DNA from: Floccularia luteovirens | Lineage: Eukaryota; Basidiomycota; Agaricomycetes; Agaricales; Squamanitaceae | Direction: 5' to 3' | Assembly: GCA_009739215.1 (NCBI GenBank) | Contig: VSJF01000002.1 | Span: forward strand, 434,001 to 498,000 | Length of the DNA: 64,000 nt | Shown: in pieces, positions 52,801-64,000 of the stretch | How the letters are laid out: each line of letters opens with the position of its first letter | Numbering within the stretch: the stretch's first letter is position 1 | Notes under the pieces: model-generated | The model's database searches: none | The model's input: only the letters and a program-made list of their open reading frames with translations | What the model was told of the DNA's origin: nothing | Program-made: the position numbers and the translations under genes

Positions 52801-55800
52801 GTATCCCCTGACACTGTTGTACCACGAATGATGGAGCAAATACGGACAGATCTAAATCCAGAAAGTACTCAAGTCCCTCTCTGCAATGGATCTTGGTGTC
52901 TGGGCAACACCAGAAGGTACTACATACGTCGATAGTGAGTTTGCTCCTTACATAATCTAGGGTGTCTTATTTCTATCGATCACAGTCCTTTCGCAGGGTA
53001 AAAATGAGACTCGAACCGTGAAAGGAAAGGATGCTGAGATATCCAAATGGGAAGAAGACATTCGGAAATCGCTTGCAAGCAAGAAAGCAGCCGGGAATGT
53101 CACGCTGACGAAACAACAGCAGGCTCTTGTACAGACACAGCTGGAAAAAGAGGCTAAAATCCGACAACGAGTGGCTGGGATAAAACAAAATATGGAACGA
53201 AGTCTTCATTTTATTCGGAGTTTAGCTGCTGCGCGTGTTCCGGAATTTAGTTCATACCTTTCGCAAGTTGTTTCCCTCTTACTGGATGGTGTTTTGATCC
53301 ATGGAACATCTTTGGTTGGCCAACTTGCATATGAAACGTATCAGGTGCGTTCCGAGTTGTTGTGAGCACTCATGAGCGTTTTGTGATGCGATAAAAATAG
53401 GATTTGGCTATTTGCTGTTCTGATAGATTGGCATCTCTGTTCAATTGGATCAGTATTGCAACGTTGCGTTGCTTGAAAATCGATCTTGTCCCAGCTGACC
53501 TATTGATTGAGCCATTGAATTGTAAGTATGAGCTTGAAGTTTAACTTGATATGACCTGAAATATTGATAACTCTGCTTACTTTAGCACTCGTCATTCGTA
53601 TACTATATCGGATTCGTACTCTATCAGAACAAGCACCGCTGGATGCCCCAAGTTTTTCGTACTTTTCCCCATTGATTGAACAAGTCTTGATACAAGGCGG
53701 GATAAATGCGGCTGATGAAGATGAGAAGTTAGAGCAAATTACACTCGCATTGAATATCATTAAATTCAACTGTGGAGAATGTGAGTTATCTAATTTTTCT
53801 ATACATGACTTGATAACATTCTAATATTATCCAAAATCAAAAGTCTCGGATCCTGCTTTCCCTAGACTGCTCACTATGACAAACCTCCTTCATGTTATAC
53901 GTCAGCAGCCGAAACTTGGTCAGGAGGCTTCGTCCACATTAGTTGAACTTGGTCAAGCAACACATGCTTCCGCAACTCGAGACGAAATTGATGTGTTGAT
54001 CAAGGGAACTTTGAGTCAGGAATCATACGCCAGAAACTCGTGTTTGCAAACCTATTCAGGTAAGGGATATTTTACTCCATTTACAGATAATAACCCTAAG
54101 TTTCTTGAAAGCCTTTTGATTTGACAGATCTCGATTGGTCTCCTGAGCTCTGGATCTCTTGTCACGACGAAGATGAGCAAAATGCAAGGCTTGCACAGCA
54201 TGTATGGGATGACAACGGGTTGGACGTTCCAGAGAACTTCCTTAGCGAATTACTTGACTTCTTAGGTAAGGCTTTGTCTCTTGGATATCTCTTCCTAATT
54301 AATTCCATGTTATGTAGGACATGAGAACAATTATGTACGTCTCAGCACTGCTGCAGCGATTGCAGAAGCTGTCGAACAGATGCCATCTGCTGTATCTAAA
54401 TCTCTGGAAACCTTGCAAGATTACTATCGAGAAAAGGTGATAATTTATCCTTTGAGGTTCTAACTCAAAGCGATCATACTGATACTTGAATAGGCGAAAA
54501 TATTGGCTCCAGAGTTTGACGAGTTTGTGAGTTTTCACAAAGTGGATCATGGACATACTCTGATCGTTATCGATGTTAGGGAATGGTTATTCCGCAAAGT
54601 CTTGATCGATCAGATCCTTGGCCAGCAAGGTCTGCTGTTGCTTTGGCTTTCGAACTTATGGCATCTTCGTTCCTGGACTCAGATCTAGAGCCTTTCTTCC
54701 TGTTCCTGATCCAGGACCAAGCATTGGGTGATCGTGATGCTGGAGTGCGTCGAGGGATGCTCTCAGCTGGCACGAAAGTGATCGACCTTCGTGGAGCCTC
54801 ACGACTTGCAGCTTTGATATCAATCTTCGAAAAGCACCTTGAAAAATCAACTTCAGCAGCTGAAACAGATGATTATATTAAAGAGGCAGTCGTCATATTG
54901 TTTGGACGTGTCGCTCGTCACTTGGAAGCTTCTGACCCCAGGATTCCTGGCATTGTTGATCGACTCGTGGAGGCCCTGAAAACTCCGGCAGAGCAAGTGC
55001 AAATTGCTGTATCCGAATGTCTGTCACCTTTGGTGAAGCTCATGAGACCCACATTATCAACATTGGTGGATAACCTCCTCAATGATTTGTTCAATGCACC
55101 CAAGTACGGGGTACGTAGGGGTGCAGCATATGGCTTGGCTGGGGTTCTGAGCGGTACAGGTATTGGTGGTATGAAAGAGTTCAATATTATGGCTCGTATC
55201 AGAGCTGCAGCAGAAGATAAAAAGCATTACGAGGCCCGTCAGGGGGTGATGTTCGTCTTTGAGACCCTTTCAACTACTTTAGGACGTCTTTTTGAGCCTT
55301 ACATCACTTATGCCCTTCCTCTTCTCTTGACATCCTTTGGAGATTCCATAGCTGATGTCCGTGAAGCGACAGAGGATGCTGCTCGTGTTATCATGGGAAA
55401 CCTATCTGGTTATGGGGTTAAACTGATTTTACCTACGTTGCTGGAAGGATTGGACGAGAAACAATGGCGATCTAAAAAAGGATCCATCGAACTACTTGGA
55501 ATGATGGCATATTGCTCTCCTCGCCAACTTTCTGTATCACTTCCGATCGTGATTCCTCGCCTTACTGGAGTTTTGACTGATTCACATGCACAAGTTCGTA
55601 CAGCTGCTAACAGAAGCTTGAAACAATTCGGAGAAGTCATCAGCAACCCCGAAATCCAATCTCTCGTTCCAGTTCTTCTCAAAGCTCTTGTTGATCCCGC
55701 GAAAACTCCTAATGCATTGACATCGGTACTGAAGACGTCCTTCATGCATTATATCGATCATTCATCTCTAGCATTGGTGAGTTGAAGCGACTTTTCTTCT

Positions 55801-58800
55801 TGTAAATTCCTTGCTCACGGATCGCAGCTTGTCCCCATCCTGGAACGAGGATTGCGTGAGCGTGGAGCAGAGACTAAGAAAAAGGCTGCACGCATTGTCG
55901 GAAACTTGGCCTCTTTGACGGACACGAAAGACTTTGTCCCATATTTGAACGAGCTCCTTCCCCTAGTCCATCAAGTACTGGTTGATCCCGTACCCGAAGC
56001 TCGGGCCACTGCTGCAAAAGCTCTTGGAACCCTTGTAGAAAGAATGGGAGAAAATCATTTCCCAGATTTGGTACCCGGCTTACTGAGAACTCTAAAGACC
56101 GATTCATCTGGTGTAGATAGGCAAGGTGCCGCTCAAGGACTTAGTGAAGTAATCTCGGGTCTAGGGATGGAACGTCTTGAAGGCCTCTTGCCTGATATTA
56201 TAGCGAATGCAAGATCACCTCGGGCAACGGTTAGAGAAGGCTTCATGTCTCTGCTTGTTTATCTCCCTGCAACCTTTGGTACACGTTTTCAACCACATCT
56301 TCCCAAAATCATTAGTCCCATTCTCAGTGGTCTCTCTGATACGGAAGAGTACGTCAGGGAAGCTGCAATGCGTGCTGGTCGAATGGTTGTTACGAACTAT
56401 TCCCACAAAGCCATCGATTTGTTGTTGCCCGAGCTCGAACGTGGTATGTTTGATCCCGGTTGGCGCATCAGAGTAAGTTCCTTCAGGCACACATAGAATT
56501 GAACAGAGTGCTGACTTTTCCGATAGCAATCCTCTATTACACTTGTCGGAGAGCTGTTGTTCAAAGTATCAGGTATATCAGGAAAAGCTTCAGATTTCGA
56601 TGAGGAAATGGCTGTTGATGCGAGTACTGCTGAGAACTCCCGACGTGCTCTTGTTGAGATCCTTGGTTCGGAACGTCGCGATCGTATCTTGTCTGCTCTG
56701 TATCTGGTGCGACAGGATGGTGTTATGGTCGTTCGACAAGCGTCGATACAGATCTGGAAAGCCCTCGTTAGCAACACGCCACGTACAGGTAACTTGATCC
56801 CCCTTAGCTGCTTCACCCACCTAATATGTTCTCATAGTTCGGGAGATCCTGCAAGAGCTACTGAATCAGGTTGTTGCATTGATTTCAAGCGACGAGCCTG
56901 AACAGGAAGAGGTATAACTTAATACTCTGGTTTTTCTACCTGTGACTGATTTTGCATACAGACAGCCAGTCGAACCGTCGGGGAACTTTGTAAGAAGTTC
57001 GGAGAAAGAATACTGGGAGATATGATCCCAATCTTGAAGACGAAATCATCAACTCTTGATGCCCGCACACGCCAGGGTGTTTGTTTGGTGGTCAGCGTCA
57101 TATTGTAGGAAGTCTTGCGAATACTACTTCATCTTTTCTCTGACAGCTTCTTAAGGGAAAGTTCCACAGAAGCACAACGAGAGGACCACGAAGACGAAAT
57201 GATATTTATAGTCCGTTCATGTCTGGTGGATGATGAAGCTAATGTTAGGTCTGCAGCTGCACAAGCCTTTGACACTATGCAAGAAGTGCTTGGTGCAAAA
57301 GCCATAGATCAGACGATACCAACCCTGTTAGAAGCGTTGCGACAACCTGGAAAAGGTTCTGGCACAGCTCTGCAAGCTCTTCGCGAGGTGATGGCAGTGA
57401 GTTTTCCCCTTTTGACCCATATCTCAACTCCAGCTCATATTTCTATCAAGGTCCGAGCATCAACAGTCTTCCCCGTCCTAATTCCCACTCTAACTGCATT
57501 ACCCATGACTGTCTTCAATGCTCACGCCCTGGCATCGCTTGTAACGGTTGCCGGAAATGCATTGAGCAAACGATTGACTGTTATCATGAACGCGTTGGTG
57601 ACAGTTTCTGAGGACAATGTTAGTGAAGAGCTGCTCGCGGCGGTTGACGAGGCAATGCGAGCACTTCTTAGCTCAATAGCTGATGCTGAGGGCTTGAACA
57701 CTCTCATGATGTTGCTCATTGGATGGTATGTCACCATCAATCACCCATTACTCAAAGTTAAATAGATTTCTAGGGCTAAGAGTGAGCGTCCACGGCGGCG
57801 CGTCAGCGGGTGCAATTTGTTTGCAGTATTCTGTGAAGTATCAGATCTTGACGCGTCCCTCTACCGCATTGACTGGATTCGGCAACTAATCTCCTTGTTG
57901 GGAGACTCTGAAGTCTCTGTACATACTGCCGCTTGGAATTCTTTTGATGTGTTTGTGAAGTCCGTTCCCAAGGATGAGCTCGAGCCATTGGTGGTACCTC
58001 TACGTAGGAGTATTGAAGGGACAGGAGTACCAGGACAACACGTTCCAGGCTTCAGTCTACCAAAGGGAGTGTCACCCGCAATGCCTATTATTATTGCTGG
58101 ATTGACCACTGGCAGCAACGAGCAACGTGAACAGGCTGCCTATGCGAATTGGCGATCTCGTCGAACGTACAGAAGAGAACGCTATTAAACCATATGTTGT
58201 TTCGTTCACCGGGCCTCTCATTCGTGTTGCAACCCAAGCTACGACCCTATCCTCCAGCTGTCAAGACAGCCATTATCAGTGCTTTGACTTCAATGCTTGA
58301 ACAGATTCCTGGATTCGTGAAGCCATTTTTCCCACAACTCCAGCGAACAGTTTGTAAAAAGCGCTAGCGACCCAGCCAGCAAAACCGTTCGAAATAAGGC
58401 AGCATTTGCACTCGGAGTGTTGATGAAGAATCAACCCAGAGTTGATCCAGTTATTGTTGAACTGATAACAGGAGCCAGAACCAACGAAGACACGATTTCA
58501 ACTAGTCTAATCTTGGCATTATCTCATGTCGTGAAGAATGCAGGGCAGAACCTGAGCGATAAAGCCAAAGAAGCGTGTGTCGAGTTCATCTCGGATGCTT
58601 TCCGTGAACCACATGATGGTAATTGATCGCGTCTGTTCTCTTTCAAAGCATCCTAGTTACTGATTGAATTTATAGAACATTACTGCGAAGCAATTGGTGC
58701 TCTTGTGAAATCAATGACTAGTGATGCAGAGCTTCTACGGCATGTTGTCCAGTATGTTATGTTATATGTTCGAAGGATGGAATACTTACTGTACTTTTCA

Positions 58801-59051
58801 GATCACATTTGGTCATCGGAACACCTCCATCTACCATTTCCTCACACGTCATCCTCGGTGCTGTTTCAGAAGATGAATTCGGAAACAGAGAAGAACCAAA
58901 TATCTTCCAAAAACTAAACTTGCTGCGAAAAGTTGCCCAAAAGGCTCTTGATAGCGCTACTAATGAAAAACCCAACATTGCTAGACCTGCACGGGAAGCA
59001 CGGGATCTGATAAAAGAGTTGGATGATGATAGTTTGTTGGGATTATTCTAA
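49829..59051 (+). CDS. GCN1: GCN1, translational activator / GCN2 cofactor (HEAT-repeat protein)
   Basis: A very large gene with over 20 exons (first ones 49829-50042, 50093-50330, 50383-50599, 50677-50823, 50875-50943, 50993-51104, 51155-51848, 51896-52082, 52137-52478; longest 54580-55776). GCN1 binds ribosomes and GCN2 kinase to signal amino-acid shortage. Landmarks: RALQT|VIETTLAIMQTS, KTAGPDHRIALYSMLKLL, SFLIWEKVYQKLTSVEDETW, the eEF3-like segment GNVTLTKQQQALVQTQLEKE, many HEAT helices (FNAPKYGVRRGAAYGLAGVL, DRQGAAQGLSEVISGLG), FLRESSTEAQREDHEDE, and the C-terminus NIARPAREARDLIKELDDDS. At least seven single-base insertions break the frame (about 51445, 52628, 52647, 52863, 58148, 58246, 58350). 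They cluster at both ends and leave 53-58 kb clean. For an essential-type gene this suggests sequence error more than decay. Exon limits near 52480-52700 are uncertain. Confidence 0.85.
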
Positions 59052-59244
59052 CCCGATTCCCAAGACATGATAGATCTTGTTTGTAAAAGTTGTATCATAC
59101 AAAAAGTAGTTTGGAGTGAAGGTGATAATTGCCGCTCTCGTAACTAAGGGTCCGTATTGTGAAGAAGCTTCGGAAATATAAAGGACTTGATGTATAAAAA
59201 GTGCATCTTTGTAGTGAACGATTAAATATACAGCAATCTATGCG

Positions 59245-62200
59245 CTATTTACCGTGTCTACAGAACTTTCCTCGATGTGAAGAATATCCAACCGGCCCGA
59301 ATCTTGACCCACAACATAATAGTTGCCCCACCGCGCAAGATATTTGGGATGGGGCTGCTGTACCCAACATAACCTCTTCCCATCCGCGCTCGCGTATAAT
59401 CCATCCATGCTTGTGGAACTTCTCCCTCAGATCTAGTTCTGTTTCCCACATGTGCTGCTCGAATTTGACTTGCTCCCCTTCCTTCCACTTGAATATTACT
59501 TCATCCGTGCTACTCCACGCATATAACATGGTGCAGTCATGTGAAAACTCCACATCTTGAAGTACCTCCTGATTACTGATCACCAGACATTTCAAGAGTT
59601 CACCCGTCACTGGCATCGAATACATCGAGCTCCCGAGTGGATTCGGGACCATGTGCTGTACCAGCAATCCAATGACCTATCGGGGGACCATCTGATGCTG
59701 TCACCGCCGCGATTTGCAGTAGGTATAACTCGCGTCAAAGTAGGTCGAGTTGACGTGACGTCCCATATGAAAATCTTGTCCATATCCACCAACTGCAATC
59801 TTTTGTGTATCGGGGGAAAACCTAATGCTAGCACCGAAAGATCCTTGAATAGTGCAGAATAGTGATGCAGATTTGAGAGACCAGATACTGACTGTCCCGC
59901 GAGACACGGCCGTTACATGTTCACCGTCCAGGGAGATAGTTACGCAAATTATGAGGGAGTCGTGTATTGGCATTGTCGATGGCGTAATTCGTGCAAACGT
60001 GGAAAGTCAAGTCCCACATCCTGATCGTGGTGCTTGATGACAGGAGGCGGCGATCATCGGGAGAGAATGATGCACCCGGATGAAAGTAACCTTGGATCGA
60101 ACCAATTGGTGAATCCCAGGATTTCGTATTGAAATGGATTCGATCAAGAGTGGAAAATGCCAGAGTGTTTGTAGTTTGGGATACAGCGATGCCAGAAATG
60201 ATAGTCTTGCCCTCCCAAATGACATTATATTCGGGTTCGACTTTGGGAGCGCACTGGCTCGACTCCAAGTCCCATACGTGAATCGCTTTGTCTTCCCCGC
60301 AGAAGGCAACTTGGGTGTCGTTGTGCAGAAACACGGCTGAATATACAAGAAATTGCAGGGGAAACTCGTTCAGAATCCTACCATTCTCGCATTCAATGTC
60401 CCAAACCCCAAGTTTTCCCCCAGCGGTCTTGTCTACCACACGGCTAGCATCCTTGGATATCGTCATCACCGTCCCTATTGCAGGAACTGTCGTCCTCTCC
60501 TTCAACTCCTTGCCAACCACAATATGCCACAATTGTACCCCACCTGGCCTAGCCCCAGTAACGAGCTGACTTCCACTCCATGCTATAGCATACACTTCGC
60601 ATTTGCTACTTTGTACGTGCTGAATATGTACCTGCCTACCAGACGTAGCATTCCAGACACGGATCGTCCCATCAGCAGAACCAGAGGCAAGTGACTGCCC
60701 ATCGGAGGACCATGTGACACACAACACACCTCCAGTATGCCCCACTAATGTCCTCTTCGATAATCCGATGGTTGAATCCCATATGCTCACCTTCCCAATT
60801 GCGCGACCCGGAAGCAATCAAACTCCCACCTGGAGAAAACACTGCACGACAGTAGTATGATTCCATTGGAATTGTGTGAAGACAAGCACCCCATACTGAA
60901 TCTCGAGGTGTCAAAGCATTTATGGTAGGGTAGTGGTTGTTTTGATGTGGTATGGTGACACAGGACGGTGCTAGTATAGGTGCTGATATATAGAAATGCT
61001 CCGGACACTCATTGATTGGTATGAAAGATTGCGAGATTATGGGGTATGTATCGTTGATTGATTGGATGATTTCATATTTACCCTCGTCCTGCATGTTCTC
61101 CTTCACCAATACTTAAGTTCCTACTATAGGTATTGATCAATCAAAAAAATACCTCACACCACGAAAGCGCTGCGAGCAAAGCTGGAACAGCAACTTCAAG
61201 CTGGCCCATGTAACTCAGCGCCTCCACCCATACTAGTAGCTTCGTTTTCACAAACTCTGTCACTGCATTCACAATTTCTCGGTCTCGACCATTGCATTGT
61301 GAGAGGTGTGTGGCCCAGTGAGCACATGAATATTGTAGGCTTGGGGGAATCCATGAGCTGACGTCACGCAGACCAGAAGTCTCTGATTTCATTCTCGTCG
61401 GATCTTCGAGTTCGGCAAATGTTTCTTTTGAGCGGGCGTTTTGCTGTCATCACTTGCAGACAAATCAAGGCGAGATGACGGTGGTGTATATAGGGATCAA
61501 CGTAGAATATTCGATTAGTACAACGCCTGGTGTCAACGAGGAATTGAGGAAAGCTCGCATGCAGCATCCGTATCTCATAGTCGTCCGTTTCAGGCTTCAG
61601 GATCACCGAACCAAGTCGACCTAGTATATGTCGAATGAACCCTACAGGGACATCAACCAAATCACCTAAGCTGTGAACGGACACATGGTCCTGAAGCAAA
61701 CTGAGGCTACCGAGCACAACTTGTATGTATTTCTTCATGTCCGGAATACCAAAGTCGTCGTCATTGAGTGCGTTCCGTAAAACTGTCATGTACAGTCGAT
61801 CAAGGTTCTTCAGGCTGAACGATGCTCCTGGTGCCTTATCGGATAACAGAGCATCCAGAATTTTTTGACCGCAAGATCTGGTGTGTTACCGAGAAATTTT
61901 ACAATTGTGTCCGCATAAATGAACAACCTGGCTGACAGCTTCATGAGATCTTCAACAACACTAGGGCGTGCATTGCACACGTCCTTGTAGCACTTTAAAA
62001 CCTCCAATCGTGCTTCTAAGAAAAGCTTGATATCTGCATCGACAATCACCCTCTGTATCTCGTGTAACTTGAGTGGCTTCGACACCTTGCGTATAATATC
62101 GTCATCAAGAGCATTCTGGATATGCATCTCAGGACGGCTAGTAACAAGGACGCGGACAGGAAATGGAATCTTGGGTAACTCTTGCATGAATAAATAAAGT

Positions 62201-63502
62201 AGTCGAACGATCTCTTTTTGGCCCGCTTTAGAGCATTCATCGAGGGCATCAAGAACAAGGATTATTGGACGATGTGATGAGTGTGCATTCACCAACGGTT
62301 TAACGATGAGATCTTCAAGATCTACTTGCAGTTGTTCGCCCTGTTTCCCTCTCCCAGTGTAATCTCGGGCCGCTGCCGTAATAAGAGGGTAAAGGTCTGT
62401 CTGGTTGCGTGCTAACTGGTAAGCGATTGTCCTTAGTACGTGTGTCGTAGTGTTCAACTTTTTGGCACCACGAACAAAAAAGAAGGAGGCGCCGAGTGCA
62501 CCGACCTTCTCCAGTCTCTGGGCCATTTCGTAAGCGATGGTGGATTTTCCAGTTCCGGCGCCGCCATTAATGATGTATATAAAAGAATTGTCCTGGTTTG
62601 ATTCGGGTCGGAGGGTCCATTGTGTAAGGTCTTCGAGCAGCGCGGTCCTGGTGCCTGGCAGTGTTCCTGATGTTGTCGGATTCAAGCTCGATGTGTACCC
62701 AGCGCTAACAGGGGCGAGCCTTCCAATGCCCTTTCATCGCCTTCGAGAGTATTTATATTGAGTAAAATGTCTATTATTGCTATAACTAAAGAAAGAGTCT
62801 CACGATCGCGCATTTGAGCGTTTACAATCCCGTTGACAAGGAGTGCGATATGTATCTCGCCCTCCATCTGTATTATATAGGCAATGCTATGAGTAGGTTA
62901 TATGAGCGTGAATGTATACATACAGAAAACTTTCTAGTCGCGTATTCAATTCCAACCCTAATCTTTGATAATATGTCTGCATTGCTTTAGCTTAGGAGAA
63001 AACCAAGTAAGGATCCATCTTTAAGTTCTTCCGCACTATTAGTTAGATCTTCCAGGTCACTGTATTCGCCAATGAAATGGGCAAAACAGACGCCAGATAC
63101 CATCGCGACGTACCTTTTGAGAGTTGACATCCTCTTGTCCAACTCTGGGGAAGTCACCAGTCGGCGTCGTGTTTCATCATCCGATTCTGGCACATAACTG
63201 GCTTGTTTCACTGTCCTCTCTATGATCGACGCGAGTTCTGCTATTTTCTTTGCTAGATCCATCCGCCTTTCTTCGTTTCCTCTCACTCTCTAATTAATCG
63301 AGTCAGTAAACGCTTCAACCACAATAATACAACGGAACTGAAAACTTACAAGTATCATATCGATAAGAGTGGATAGCACGGAGGCAGCGCCTGGAAGGCC
63401 AGGGATGGGGCAGAAGCCTAGCAAATCTTTTGAAATATCCAGGATCTGTTTAGCTCCAGTCAGGATTGCATCGATTCTGCGATCTGTTTTTGATAGAGAC
63501 AT
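59245..63502 (-). pseudogene. NACHT-WD40 NLR-type protein with several frame breaks
   Basis: Order in the protein: an N-terminal helical domain (63502-62900; start SKTDRRIDAILTGAKQILDI, splice at about 63350/63292), then the NACHT NTPase (62685-61810) with Walker A INGGAGTGKSTIAYEMAQRL and Walker B IILVLDALDECSKAGQ, a helical linker typical of this class (ALICLQVMTAKRPLKRNIC...), and C-terminal WD40 repeats (about 61000-59300) with LASGSADGTIRVWNATSG, HVWDLESS, IRMWDLTF and DKIFIWDVTS. NLRs of this kind act in fungal self/non-self recognition and defence-type cell death. Frame changes occur at about 61861 (one base missing in a T6 run), 61414 and 60795 (one base extra), and at least two more between 59970 and 59650. 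It may be a decaying allele, as is common for this family, or affected by indel errors. Confidence 0.75.
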
Positions 63503-64000
63503 TGATCACAATCTCTAACGTGTTAGGGTAATGAGCAGGTTGAGGGAGGAAGTACTATATCGGCGGATGAAATGCTTGACTCTGTTAAGGGGCAAAGAAC
63601 GAAGTACAAGTGCAATTGGAGACTTTTGACAAACACGGTTCGTCCTCCTCTCACCATCACTGTCACATGTCAACTATGACGAGAGATTTGTCTTGCTAGG
63701 CGCTCATGAAGTTGATATAACATGTTAGCTTCCAATATATATATATTGAAGCACCTGTATCACGACTAGAAGAAGTTCATGGGTATATTTTTTCTCCATG
63801 CGGAATTCAAGAAACTGACCAGGTTATCTCGTCTGAACGCATACAGTTGTGTATGGAAATAAACATAGAATATGTCGCTGTAACTCTTGGTCCAAGTTTA
63901 GTGAACTCATTCAAATCGAAATTCTTGACTGTTCAAACGTTCAGGGCAGGTCGAGTCAGCCGATTAACCAAATTTAAAAATTGTATTAGTATGAACCACA
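63503..64000. other. Upstream flank of the NLR gene
   Basis: No coding exon seen. An (AT)n tract lies at about 63735-63750. Confidence 0.4.

Noticed and set aside
51440..58355. Programmed +1 frameshifting as a regulated feature of GCN1
   Set aside because: There are seven different sites with no common slippery heptamer or downstream structure; sequence error or recent lesions are simpler.

Overview
The window looks like nuclear DNA of an agaricomycete (mushroom-forming basidiomycete). Almost every gene is cut by many introns of about 47-62 nt with GT...AG (occasionally GC...AG) ends, and the gene content fits this group: small BTB/POZ families, a NACHT-WD40 NLR, a dynamin-like GTPase, a GH71 alpha-glucanase, tandem amino-acid oxidases and small cysteine-rich secreted peptides. 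No bacterial-type operons, rRNA, tRNA or CRISPR were seen.

Layout. (1) 1-5941: a decayed local duplication. It carries three copies of a tiny cysteine-rich secreted peptide gene (minus strand; the third is frameshifted) and two copies of a putative mitochondrial membrane protein gene (the first is a pseudogene). (2) 6278-12390: a microbial-type poly(ADP-ribose) glycohydrolase followed by three tandem BTB-domain genes. The third has two possible splice donors that would put its low-complexity tail in two different frames. (3) 12709-17184: a small membrane/coiled-coil protein and a ten-exon dynamin-family GTPase with one in-frame TAA. (4) 17427-30720: four tandem copies, all on the minus strand, of a peroxisomal-type D-amino-acid oxidase. 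Copies 1 and 4 are open; copies 2 and 3 each carry one small frameshift. The spacers are duplicated too and contain relics of another gene. (5) 31747-43875: a GH71 glucanase with an unusual non-secretory N-terminal extension, a fourth BTB gene, pantothenate-pathway PanB, a basic nuclear protein with KEN and FGF motifs (a possible sororin-like protein), and a class III CoA-transferase. (6) 44067-49308: a broken lactonase, a PrpF-like isomerase and a single-pass membrane protein. (7) 49829-59051: the large GCN1 translational-control gene. (8) 59245-63502: a NACHT-WD40 NLR with several reading-frame breaks.

Function. Housekeeping genes (PanB, GCN1, CoA-transferase) are interleaved with fast-evolving accessory families (BTB, DAO, SSP, NLR). 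The accessory families show recent local duplication and decay.

Sequence quality. Single-base indels recur in otherwise well-conserved frames: at least seven +1 events in GCN1, and others in the NLR, the lactonase and DAO copies 2 and 3. Some of these 'pseudogene' calls may therefore be assembly errors, and this is flagged where it matters. All domain calls are from reading translated sequence by eye; no database search was run.
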